64,000 nucleotides of DNA from Uranotaenia lowii (lineage: Eukaryota > Arthropoda > Insecta > Diptera > Culicidae). Location of the stretch: the NCBI RefSeq assembly GCF_029784155.1, contig NC_073693.1, positions 235,790,447-235,854,446 of the forward strand. The letters run 5' to 3'. Positions within the stretch are counted from its first letter, which is position 1, and every line of letters begins with the position of its first letter. Below, piece by piece: positions 12,732 through 22,581 of the stretch. The translations under genes and the position numbers were made by a program. The notes beneath the pieces were generated by a model, which made no database searches, was not told the origin of the DNA, and saw nothing but the letters and a program-made list of their open reading frames with translations.

Positions 12732-14577
12732 CTAGCTGATCCCATAACAACTCCGTTTCGCTTTCAACTTGTTGTATGAATACGCCAATTGTCAAGCATT
12801 TTCCAGATGCACTTCCGAAATCATTGTTGTTATTATTGCAAAAATATTGGACGTTCACTTTTCTGTCGTATGCTACTAAATTTTAAATCAGAAATCAATT
12901 GAACGTGCCAAAAAACCCCCGTGTATGAATTTCGACTCGACAGTTTCAAAACAACGCAATTATTGCCAAAAAGTTAAACCTCTTTCGGTGGCCTCTTATA
13001 CAATCTTTGATATCTGAAATTAATTTCCTTCCCTCAAAACTCCCGTGCGCAAACTTTCAAAGAAATCTATTGCATAGTAACGTCAATATTGCTTAAAGCA
13101 GTAAAAAACTAATGGACGACTCCTGTCGTAGACCCCTGGCAAAACATATGACATCTATAATCGATTGTCCGTCCCTGAAAACTACCGTGTGCCAATTTTC
13201 ATCCCAATCCGATGCATGTATGGTAACGACGATATTGCAACAATATTGAAACGTTAATATGGACGCCCACCTTTTGCCGGCCCCTTACACTAAATTCAAT
13301 ACCTGAAATTGATTGCCTCAAAACTCTCGTGTACAAATTTTCATCCCAATCCTTCATCCTTTCATGAAAAACATTTTTTACAACCATCATTTTTTAGGAA
13401 GCTTGAATAGATTTGGCTGAATAGTTTTATCTTCAAAAGATTAAACTGCTTTTTTATTATTTCCATCCCCTATCTAATGAAAATATCTGTTGAAGATTAT
13501 CCCACTTTTCAAAATGGATGATCTCCCTGTAAAATAGTATATTTAAGTTTCATTTAATTAGAAATTTCTTAAAAAAACCTCCGAACTTTGTTGAAGCATG
13601 TTGAAAACTCACTTTGCATGTTTTCAATTGCATGTGAGTATTTTTTTGCTTTTCAATTTCGCCCTGCTTTATTATTAGTTTACCTTAAATGTTGAAAGTT
13701 CAACTAATAGCTTTTAGAAGTTATCGAAAGCAAATCATCCCGAAAACACCATTTTTAGATTATGAAAAAGGTTTTTTTTAGTTCTGTTTTTTTCATGGAC
13801 ACAAACATCCCATTAATAGATCAATGATAACTCAAAAGTTAGAAATTGGCCAGTGAAATCAAATTGTATAAAACTCAAAACCTCAAATTTAATTATCTTA
13901 TCAATTTTCTAATCCCCCATTAACATTCCAATTGGAGCGTTAAAATCACAGCCTTGAACTTATAACTCTGAATCTAAAAAAAATTTCTTTCTCTATGAGG
14001 AATTCCAAAAATATAAAAATCGGTGATCCTCAAAGCCCCCCAGCGGCGGTAAAGAGCACTTTGAAAGCCACTACAATTCAAGTCAATATATTCCTACAGG
14101 CTAGTTTTATTTTCCAATCAAAATGTAGGCTTATAATTGTATCCAAATATCTCGTACCGGTAGCATGTGCTTTGAACAGTAGAAGGAACAAAAAACACCC
14201 GCCAAAATTTTCACTTTCAAATTTTTAATGCTGAGCAAGCTTTGATTTGCTATCCAGTACATGTGAGCTCTGGATGGTCGTTTCTAATAGCCTGCCTATG
14301 GTGATGGTGAAAATAATCCCGCCAACGAAACGAACGGAAACGAAAGTCGGTTCAAAAAATGGGTGCCATGACTTTTGGTTCGGGGGAATGAAACCGTTGT
14401 TGTATGGACAACCGCCTTCAAAAGGGGTCATCCGAAAATCTAAAAACATTTTTCATCATTCCTGGTCCTAATGAGCACCCATGCCAAATTTCAGCTCTCT
14501 AGCTCTTAAGGCAGCTGAGCCTATTGAAGACAAACATACAAACAAACAAACGGAAATTACTTTTTATATATATAGAT
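12731..14577 (+). repeat. 143-bp-unit repeat element, copy 2, interrupted
   Basis: Begins CTAGCTGATCCCATAACAAC directly after the TATATATATA end of copy 1, so the two are head to tail. TGGACG anchors fall at 12848, 13113 and 13260. Homology stops near 13351 and resumes near 14385-14405 with the 3' part: hairpin, CATGCCAAATTTCAG, ACAA run and TTTTTATATATATAGAT at about 14560-14577. The intervening kilobase is unrelated DNA, either an insertion or a rearrangement. Confidence 0.8.
13352..14385. other. Unrelated DNA interrupting copy 2
   Basis: AT-rich up to about 13930, then a GC-richer stretch (13960-14380) with a CCCCCCAGCGGCGG block. No inverted ends or target duplication were found, so this is not clearly a transposon. 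No credible ORF. Confidence 0.4.
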
Positions 14578-14991
14578 AGATACATAGATTATCTTGTTTT
14601 TCTCCATGTTGTATTTTGTTTTATCTTATTTTATCTTGTTTTTTTTTTTAAATAAAATTCCATCAAAATTTATCACGTTGTATCATATGTTTTGTTCTCT
14701 TGTCTTGTATTTTATACAATATCAGGGATTATCTTTTTTTTTTTTTTTTGTAGATCTTTATTTGAAACGGCTCGTACCTTCAGGTTTTAAGGAGCCAGGG
14801 ATTATCTTGTTTTGTAATGTTTGAAGTTGTTAAGTACTTTTTGAATGTGGTTAACCTTTTTAATCATTCCATTAAGTTTAAGTAGGAATTCAGTTTATAT
14901 TATGTCAAATGTTTAGTTTCTTATACAGTAAACGAGACAAAAATAGTGCCACTCTGTCTATGTTTATTAAGACCTCAAAGTTTAACATAAG
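14578..14991. other. T-rich degenerate tract and AT-rich DNA
   Basis: From 14594 to about 14820 there are recurrent TTTTATCTTGTTTT-like words, roughly the complement of the A-rich tract before copy 1. Open frames here are low complexity. Confidence 0.45.
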
Positions 14992-15420
14992 GTTGCCAGA
15001 ATTTTTATAGCACGTACCCGGGCCGGAAAATTCGGGATATTTTCATCTAAAAACCTAGCAAAATCCGAGGATTTGATTCCAAAATGTCGACCAAAATATC
15101 CGGGCAAATTCGGTCCTAATCCAGGAATTTCTCAACACAAATCAAGGAAAAAAACATAAAAAAAATGTTTTTCACCAGCAGTTTTTAAATCATATTTCAG
15201 GCTTTCGAACATCTTTTCATTGTTATTTTTATAAAACTTTTTCAAAAATTTCGGTTGAGACGCAAAAGTTAAAAAATTACAAAACATTTTTTTTATTTTG
15301 GTTTCGGGCAAAACCTGGGAATTTTTACTAAAATCCGGGCAACCAGGCCGGGCCGGTTTTTTGTCAAATTTTTTGATGAATATCCAGGCAAACCCGAATA
15401 AAACCGGGCAATCTGGCAAC
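14992..15420. mobile_element. TIR element with GTTGCCAG ends
   Basis: Starts GTTGCCAGA and ends TCTGGCAAC, with several internal CCGGGCAA/AATCCGGGC words near both ends on both strands. The layout (short TIR plus repeated subterminal words) resembles non-autonomous hAT elements, but no clean target duplication was seen. Open frames inside are A/T-rich translations without domains. Confidence 0.6.
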
Positions 15421-15634
15421 TTTAGTCTAACAGTATAAAAAGTAATAATATTATTTTTATCAAAACAAAATAACAGCATTGATTTAAGCGCTGAGCGTAA
15501 TTGCGACTCTTGAACAGTATCGAGTAATTTTTAAAGGATTTTTCAAAGAAAGGGAAACTTGTGTTATATATATAAAGTTTAGAAAAGTTTCTTAAATTAA
15601 TTGATTTAAACATAGAACAATTCAAATTGTATAT
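15421..15634. other. AT-rich non-coding DNA
   Basis: Short AT-rich spacer with no recognised feature. Confidence 0.5.
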
Positions 15635-16265
15635 CTGATTAGAGGATCCTGATCATGGGTCCTCATCATCAGAATCTAATTTTAGACTATCCAAGATCCT
15701 GATTCATCCTAGATAGCATGTTCCAGATCTTGGATTCAGATTTCGGGTGCTGAATCTGATCCTGGATTTTGAATCTTTATGTCAGATCTCTATCCCGGGT
15801 TTGAATCCTGAAATCTGATCTAGAATCATATTTGAGAATTTTTATTCTTAGATATCTAGTTTACCAAACAATGATTTAGAATCCCTGATAATCTTGAGTC
15901 TTGATATCAAGTTCTTGATATCTTTGCTCCCAGTTTCCGGTCTTGATCTTATTTCTTGATATTAGAAACTTAATGCAGATCCACTATCATGGGCACTATT
16001 CTTAAGCTATTACTTTCAAATTTCAAATTTAGGAAGATCCAGAATCCAGATCCTAGATTTTGATCCTGTTCAAAATCCCGAATTCTTTCTCCAGAACCGG
16101 TTTCTTGATTTTGTATCTTGGTCCTCCATTTTGGATGCTGATCTCAGAATCCCATCTCGTCTTAGTGATGCATACTGGGTCGTGATGCTGATTCTTGCTT
16201 CCTGATCCCAGATAAACAATGTTCCCAGAATTGAGTCTAGCATTTTGTTTCTGGGTTTTCTCCCC
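15635..16265 (-). repeat. Degenerate GGATCAGGATTC-type repeat cluster 4 (opposite strand)
   Basis: Dense TCCTGATC, GATCCTGATTC, CAGATCTTGGATTC and GATCTCAGAATCC words: the reverse complement of the vocabulary of clusters 1-3. It has no fixed period and no coding potential. Confidence 0.6.
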
Positions 16266-16539
16266 AGATTCTTATCAAATTCTTATTAATATATTTCTTT
16301 TAATTTTGGCTGTCTTTGACTGCAAAATAAAATCTATCTAACATATTTCATCACATTGTTGAAGACGCTATCAGGCAAAAACTTCAAGTTTAAGGAGAAA
16401 CTTTACTCATATCGAATATTTTATAATTTTTTATAAAGATTCAAACTAAAAAAACCCTAATTAATACACTTTACAGTGGATTGTAGCCTTTCTTAGCCTT
16501 TTGAAAAATGCATGATATTTTTATCAAAATTGTCAAATT

Positions 16540-16760
16540 TGAGGAAATTTTGAACAATAAGAACATTGACAAAACTATTTTGCAAAAATTACCAAAAAAA
16601 ACTCCTAAATTTGAGAAATGGACAAAACTGTTAAAAATTTGAAATTTGACAAAATTGGCACATTGTCACATTAAGACCACATTAAACATAAATGTCAATA
16701 CGTACGAAAAAATTAACAAAATTAACAAAGCCAACCGAAATGATGGAAATAATGAAAAAT
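16540..16760 (+). repeat. Degenerate ACAAAATTG-type A-rich repeat
   Basis: Irregular recurrence of TGACAAAA, AAATTGACAAAA and AATTAACAAA words. The same vocabulary returns at 17285-17560 and around the 9-bp arrays at 37.2-39.1 kb. Confidence 0.55.
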
Positions 16761-16852
16761 TGTTGATTTGGAAGATGTCGACTGTATGTTTTAGTGTTTT
16801 TTTTTTCAGCAATTCAGTTCAATTTATTTTTATCATCGATGTTTATTTTATT

Positions 16853-16887
16853 CCAACGTTTTGATGTCTATTGACACCATCATCAGG
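16853..16887 (-). repeat. Hammerhead-like motif, minus strand
   Basis: Reading the minus strand: CTGATGA (16886-16880), then TGGTGTC / AATA / GACATCA forming a perfect 7-bp stem and 4-base loop, then AAACGTTGG. In hammerhead ribozymes CUGAUGA and GAAA flank helix II; here the G of GAAA is replaced. Similar motifs are known from Penelope-like elements. Probably a decayed remnant. Catalytic activity is not claimed. Confidence 0.45.
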
Positions 16888-16889
16888 GA

Positions 16890-17284
16890 TCCTACAAGGT
16901 TTTTTTTTAAATAATTAAACTAAATTGTACTGTTTGTGTTGATTGTCCTTTTTTCTAAGCCTGATTACAAAGTGGTCGTTTTTTACTTGTTTTTTTTTCG
17001 TAAAAACGTACTGTCCGGATCATTTTGTGGAGAATCACTGTAACGATAGTTGATAATGTCATAAAAGATCACTTAGAACTGTACTATTTCTTAAATTTGA
17101 AATTCAAAATTGAAATTTATCTTTAAAGTTTCTATGAAAAGCACTGTTGTGTACTTTTAGGTGGTACTACTGTTTTGCAATGTTTTTTCTTGCGTTGTTT
17201 TTGGTTCGTTCTGACTCTCGATATTTTTGACATCTATTCGATTTGTTTTCTCGTTTATAAAAATAAATTGGGCTCATTTGCCGT
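16890..17284. other. AT-rich non-coding DNA
   Basis: No recognised feature between the hammerhead-like motif and the second A-rich tract. Confidence 0.45.
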
Positions 17285-17560
17285 AAATAAAACACATAAT
17301 GAAAAACAAAAATTGCAAATTTGACAAAATTGATACAACTGTAAATTATTAAATTGAAAAAGAAAATAAAGAATTGATAAAATTGATGAAACTGATAAAA
17401 TTACCAAAATTGACAAAATTTGACAAATTGACAAAAAAAAGACAAACATGATAAAAAATGAAAAAAGACAAATATTCAAAATTGACCGAATTCAGGAATT
17501 TAGAAAAGTGACTAAACTGACAAATTTGTCCACATTGGATAAATTCTCCAAATTGGAGAA
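17285..17560 (+). repeat. Degenerate ACAAAATTG-type A-rich repeat
   Basis: AAATTGACAAAATTG-like words in irregular tandem order. Open frames on the minus strand (17255-17564) are translations of it. Confidence 0.55.
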
Positions 17561-19125
17561 ACAAAATAACTTTTTTTCTCTAATCGGTTATCAAAACTAC
17601 CAAATTTTATTGAAAATTTAAAATTTATTCTACCTTCTACTACGACGGGGGGCTCCGCAAAATGTTAAGTAATTCAGGATTTGTAACTAAGCGTATGAAA
17701 TGCAAACTTTATTGAAAAAAAAATTTTCAATGGCTCACTGGTTTCAATAAAAAAATTTCAGATGCCTCCATAACTTACTAAAGAATCATTCACACATTTT
17801 CACACAGTTCTAAAATATTTTGTGTGGAAACATACATTGCGGAAAAACAATTTAATTAACGCTATTCAAGTGACATAAAGGCCCATAGACCATTTTTGTA
17901 TTTTTACCCCTTTAGTTCAGAAGGCCTTATATGGGTTAAGCAAACGGTAAAATAGTTAAGTAACGTAAGAATTTTTTTTTCACTTTTATGAGATAAATGC
18001 CAAACTTCACAGTTTTGGAACTGCAATTTTTCAATAATCCTTATTCTTTTTTTATAATTCAAGTACGGAGATTTTGATCATCCGATAACAAACAACGAAT
18101 ATCTACAGTCTTTTTTTTCAAATTCAAATTCATGACTATCTGCCAACACTCGATTTTGAAATATGGTTCAGATTATTTTCTCAGAGACACAATCAATTAT
18201 TTTATTGAATTTAACAAAGTTCATTTTTTACCCTAAAGCTTGAGCCGCTTGTGATTTATAAAAATGACATAAAATTTATTCAAATTATCCATACATTTTC
18301 TAAAGCGAGGTTTGATTTTTGATTTCAAATTTATAGATAGATTATGAATCTTTATCTGGATGACTGAATTTAGCTGGCAATGAATATTTATTTGAAACTC
18401 TTTATTCTTGAATTCTGTTTCTGTTTAATTTTATTTTATGTTTGAACTGAATTTGATTTGAATTCTTATATTGGAATCATGATCTATATTCTAATGTTGA
18501 TTTCGAGGAATAAAAAATCTTCATTGCTCTTTTATTTTTTCAATCATTCAAGCTCTATAGCGTTAATTTGGAATTTGAATCTTTTTTTCCAACTTTATTG
18601 ACAGTCTTCTCTTTATTTAATACTCAATTTTGTATTTAAGATTTCATATCTTTATCAGAACAAGCTTTTGATTCGTTTTCGTAATTTTAACTGAGATTTT
18701 CTAATTCAAATTTTGGATTTTAAATGATGAAGTCACTTAAATTAGGTAAATTTCTAAAGGAGTCTTGGGATTTTATTTTTGACTTCAACCTTTACAACTG
18801 AAACTTGAATGAGATGACGCATGATCTGCAGTTACAATAATAAACAGAAATCTCTACATAACATTATACAGAAATATTGCTTGTTTTAAGAATAGATAAT
18901 CTAGATTTTTTTCCGTTTACATACTGCTACAGGTATATATTTATTAAAATGAAAAAATAGAAAAATTGCCCGGGCTCTCCGATGGCAAAATACTTTATCA
19001 ACCTGCTTTATTTTTCATTAATATGACTCTCAATGATGCCAAATTCATACTTGAGTAATCCGTTGAACAATTATAAACAAATTTTGGAAGAAAATTTTGG
19101 GGCTTATCTTATCTCTTCTGCCTTA
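17561..19125. other. AT-rich non-coding DNA
   Basis: No ORF, tandem array or inverted ends recognised. The sequence is T/A-rich and homopolymer-rich throughout. Confidence 0.5.
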
Positions 19126-19608
19126 TATCTTATGTCTTATGTCTTATGTCTTATGTCTTATGTCTTATGTCTTATGTCTTATGTCTTATGTCTTATGTCT
19201 TATGTCTTATGTCTTATGTCTTATGTCTTATGTCTTATGTCTTATGTCTTATGTCTTATGTCTTATGTCTTATGTCTTATGTCTTATGTCTTATGTCTTA
19301 TGTCTTATGTCTTATGTCTTATGTCTTATGTCTTATGTCTTATGTCTTATGTCTTATGTCTTATGTCTTATGTCTTATGTCTTATGTCTTATGTCTTATG
19401 TCTTATGTCTTATGTCTTATGTCTTATGTCTTATGTCTTATGTCTTATGTCTTATGTCTTATGTCTTATGTCTTATGTCTTATGTCTTATGTCTTATGTC
19501 TTATGTCTTATGTCTTATGTCTTATGTCTTATGTCTTATGTCTTATGTCTTATGTCTTATGTCTCATGTCTTATGTCTTATGTCTTATGTTTTATGTCTT
19601 ATGTCTTA
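19126..19608 (+). repeat. (TCTTATG)n heptamer satellite, about 68 units
   Basis: Almost perfect tandem 7-mers. The few variants include TCTCATG near 19561 and a TTTTATG near 19590, both close to the right end. The left edge grades through TTATCTTATC-like words. A 7-bp unit gives long open frames in all three forward frames, each a repeat of the same seven residues; these are artefacts. Two decayed units reappear at 20151-20164, on the far side of the inserted element. Confidence 0.97.
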
Positions 19609-20150
19609 TTAGTCTGAGTCGATTTTTGAATTTCTCAAACCCTGGGATCTCAAAAGCTTCGTTTTGGTCCAAAACTCATCCATGATTTTTTGCAGAATTT
19701 TTAAGTAACGTTTACATGTGTAAATTTGGGCTTTTAGGTTTGTATGGGAAAATTGAATATTTTGTACTGAAAAATCAACATCATTTTTGTTTCTTCTGTG
19801 CAACCGAGCCTGCTAACGGTTTTTGTACCAATTTATAAATTATCCAAAGGAACTTTTTCGCTGAACAACTTTGTCAAAGACCGTAAATTCGTATCTTATT
19901 AGACAAAAAAGTTATTAGCAGCGGAAAATTTCCTTTGAAGAATTTAGAAATTGGCACAAAAACCAATGATGTTGATTTTTCAGTACAAAATATTCAATTT
20001 TCCCATACAAACCTTAAAGCCCAAATTTACTTATGTAAACGTTATTTAAAAATTCTGCAAAAAACCATGGATGAGTTTTGGACCAAAACGAAGCTTTTGA
20101 GACCCCAGTGTTTGAGAAATTCAAAAATGACCCCAAATCAACTCAGTCTA
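19609..20150. mobile_element. Foldback inverted-repeat element inserted in the heptamer array
   Basis: Arms of about 230 bp (roughly 19610-19850 and 19920-20150) are near-perfect inverted copies separated by a short loop. Ends read TAGTCTGAGTCGATTT on the left and, reverse-complemented, TAGACTGAGTTGATTT on the right. The right flank ATGTCTTG corresponds to ATGTCTTA at 19601-19608, so the insertion split the satellite and duplicated about 7-8 bp. A single-arm relative lies at 34063-34340. The overlapping open frames in the arms are mirror translations. Confidence 0.85.
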
Positions 20151-20164
20151 ATGTCTTGTGTCTT

Positions 20165-20559
20165 ACCCAATCTTTGAAACTACCGGGACACTAACTTCTT
20201 TATGTAAAGAAGTCAGACACATATCACTTTGATTTGAATTTAATTCATCTTATGAAAATTTTCAAACGACATTATTCCAAAAAGAATGTCTCATATTTGA
20301 ACAGTTTGGTGGTTTTTGGAAAAAAAAACCTTAAAAGAAGGAAGTTTTAGCCATTATTTTTAAATTTTACCTTGAAAATTTCCGGTGAAGCGGTATCACT
20401 ATATTTTAAAACAAATCAGTGGACATCAAACGGAACAGTCCTTTCCTTCAGCCCTATCTACAATATCGTCAATAACTAGCATATCTTTCCTGCTCAATCG
20501 CTGAAAACAACCCATAACTCAAAACAATAATCTTCCATTGAATCGCTCGGCCTCGTCAT
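20165..20559. other. AT-rich non-coding DNA
   Basis: No recognised feature beyond the last decayed heptamers. Confidence 0.5.
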
Positions 20560-21480
20560 GTTCGAACTCCAAAGCAAAAGGTTTTCGCGGTTCGAATGAA
20601 TCGAAAGCACCAACATCCGTCTGCCCTGTCAGCCGTGAGCAAACTCGTATCACTTTAGAAGAATCTCGCCGGGCAACTGGCACTGACATGGTTGCCTGGC
20701 AGCCTGAAGCTGGTTTTTCCGAACGGAATTTATAGCGAATTTCTCACGGAAAACCACGCGGCTAGATGGCTACTGATTTCGGCACTTTGCCCTTGCTGCC
20801 TTGGCCCGGTTGAAAATAAAAACAACCCTCGAGTAGCAACAACAGCCGTGAAAAACCTGACAACCGAGACGTAAACTTCCACCCCCGCCCACGCGTTACT
20901 GTCATGGATGGTGATGGTGGTAGATTGGCCCCGGGGCCAGGTTCCCTTTTTCTAGCAAACGAGCGCCACGATGATGCAGTAGGTCCATATTTTCCGCACT
21001 TCAGCATCCGCAGTCTTGCTGCTGCCGGCTCTGTGGGTGTTACTCTGAGAGGTCTTCCTCCTGGGTCAAAGCGTGGGTGGATTGTTTTTTTTCCTTTTTA
21101 TTCGTTTCTCATTTTTTTGTCTAGCTTAGGGTTTCTCGCGATGTTGTGTGTGTGTGTTTTCCTACAAAGTAAAAGAGTTTTCCCAATATTTTGAGGTGTT
21201 TTTTACTTACTGCCAAACCCAACTATGGAAACAAAGGTAGATATTTTTTCCACGTGCAGCTCGTAAAAAGAAACTCAAAGGGATTTGAGGGGCAGCTTAG
21301 AAAGGAAAAAAATACGTAGGAAAAAATATGCGGTAAGATGAAGCAAATCCTCGGAAAAAAGCTAAACTTCCGGAGAACATCCTTTTCCATGTTTATGGTG
21401 AGCTAGTTTCGATGTGATTGCCGCAGGGTTGGGTCGCGGTGCGTTTGTTGGGCGTTGCGTTGCCAATGACCGCCCATTTT
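20560..21480. other. GC-rich single-copy island
   Basis: GC-rich against its flanks, including a GATGGTGATGGTGGT run near 20904 and a short TG run near 21144. Open frames exist on both strands but none has recognisable domains, and their overlap argues against coding. Candidate regulatory DNA or an unrecognised non-coding exon. Confidence 0.35.
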
Positions 21481-22101
21481 TTTTTTCTAGAGATTTGAAG
21501 AAAAAATCGCTGCTTCAGGTGAAGTCTTAACCATGACAAAGGGGAATTTTAAAATGAAAGCGATGTTTTTGTTCATTGAATAGTGGGAGAAAATTTCTAC
21601 AATCCTGATGTAATTTGAACATCACTTGAGACAAACTGTTGAAATATTCTGCTTATTTATAACTTGAAAAAAAAAAACACAATTTAAAGCTATTCATTAC
21701 TAGTGGTCATATCACCTCTTATTCACAACTCCTATCTCTACCTCCCCGCGGTGCCGGCTGGGGTGCGAGTAACCTAAGCGGAGATCGGGTACCCAACCCC
21801 GGTGGATGCTTTGGTCGCATGCAGACTGAGAAGGTGGCCGCACGCGTCTGTTCCCCAGGTCAGGGGCGGCGTGCAACAACAACCGAGCGTCTGTTCTCCA
21901 AGTCAGGGGCGACTCAAACAGCGTCTGTTTTGCAGCAAGCGGCTGAACTTATGAAATGCGGCTCCCGCCAGCTAAGTCCAAGATGGCAGCCCCATCGCGG
22001 GATAGGGACTTTAGGCTAACAACCTACTGCTCCCGATTCATAAACTTGTTACGGAATCCGAAAGAAATGACCGATCTGGAACTTTGGCGACGACTTTTAG
22101 C

Positions 22102-22581
22102 ATGAAAACACGGACACGAATTGGAACTTGGAATGTTTTAACCCTTGCTCAACAAGGCAAGCTGGCTCAACTTGCTAGAGAAGCTAGCCGCCTCAAGCTT
22201 GAAATTCTGGGACTGAGCGAAGTCCGTTGGCCTAACACTGGAGAACACAAGACACAGTCCGGGCAAGTCCTGCTTTACTCTGGCATACGAGGAGAACATG
22301 CTACTCGGGAACGAGGAGTTGATTTCCTGTTAAGCCCGCAGGCCTACGCGGCCCTCATTAGATGGGAACCGATAAACGAAAGAATAATCGTAGCCAGATT
22401 TAGAACACGGGTAAGAAACCTTACAATGGTCCAGTGTTATGCGCCAACTGACGTTGCCGATTTACAGGAGAAAGAGCAGTTTTGCAGTCAACTGAACAGC
22501 GTGGTAGAGAGAATTCCGAAGGGTGACATTCAAATTGGGCGACTTCAACGCAAAGATTGGCTCGGACAATCAAGACCTTAA
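22102..22581 (+). pseudogene. Retrotransposon endonuclease domain, N-terminal part, cut off by a frameshift
   Basis: This is the first part of the retrotransposon polyprotein. The first ATG in this frame is at 22102; the open frame reaches back to a TTG at 22084, which an insect would not normally use. The product nicks target DNA to prime reverse transcription. Endonuclease motifs appear in order: GTWNV (metal-binding Asn) near residue 11 from the ATG, LGLSEVRW (catalytic Glu) near residue 40, and YAPT near residue 115. The reading then leaves the family pattern: after KGDIQI the expected GDFNAK block is found only in the +1 frame, from about 22523. A one-base loss or two-base gain near 22523-22540 explains this. 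The residues after the break, up to the stop at 22581, are out-of-frame translation. Such fragments are often mislabelled as craniofacial development protein 2-like in insect annotations, because that protein family contains an RTE endonuclease domain. Confidence 0.85.

Noticed and set aside
11667..14577. Helitron
   Set aside because: There is a 3' hairpin, but the ends are not TC...CTRR and the hairpin lies ~170 bp from the end. Not excluded entirely, but not supported.
15132..15479. 115-residue minus-strand frame
   Set aside because: Spans the AT-rich interior of the GTTGCCAG-ended element, with low-complexity Lys/Phe-rich translation.
19033..19685. Three overlapping open frames of 171-194 residues
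   Set aside because: All are the same 7-bp repeat read in three frames.
19609..20177. Two similar small proteins on opposite strands
   Set aside because: They are mirror translations of the foldback arms, not paralogous genes.
21819..22019. Small plus-strand frame before the retrotransposon ORF as a separate gag-like ORF
   Set aside because: Only 66 residues, no zinc knuckle or other motif, and it lies in the repeated leader; better seen as 5' UTR.
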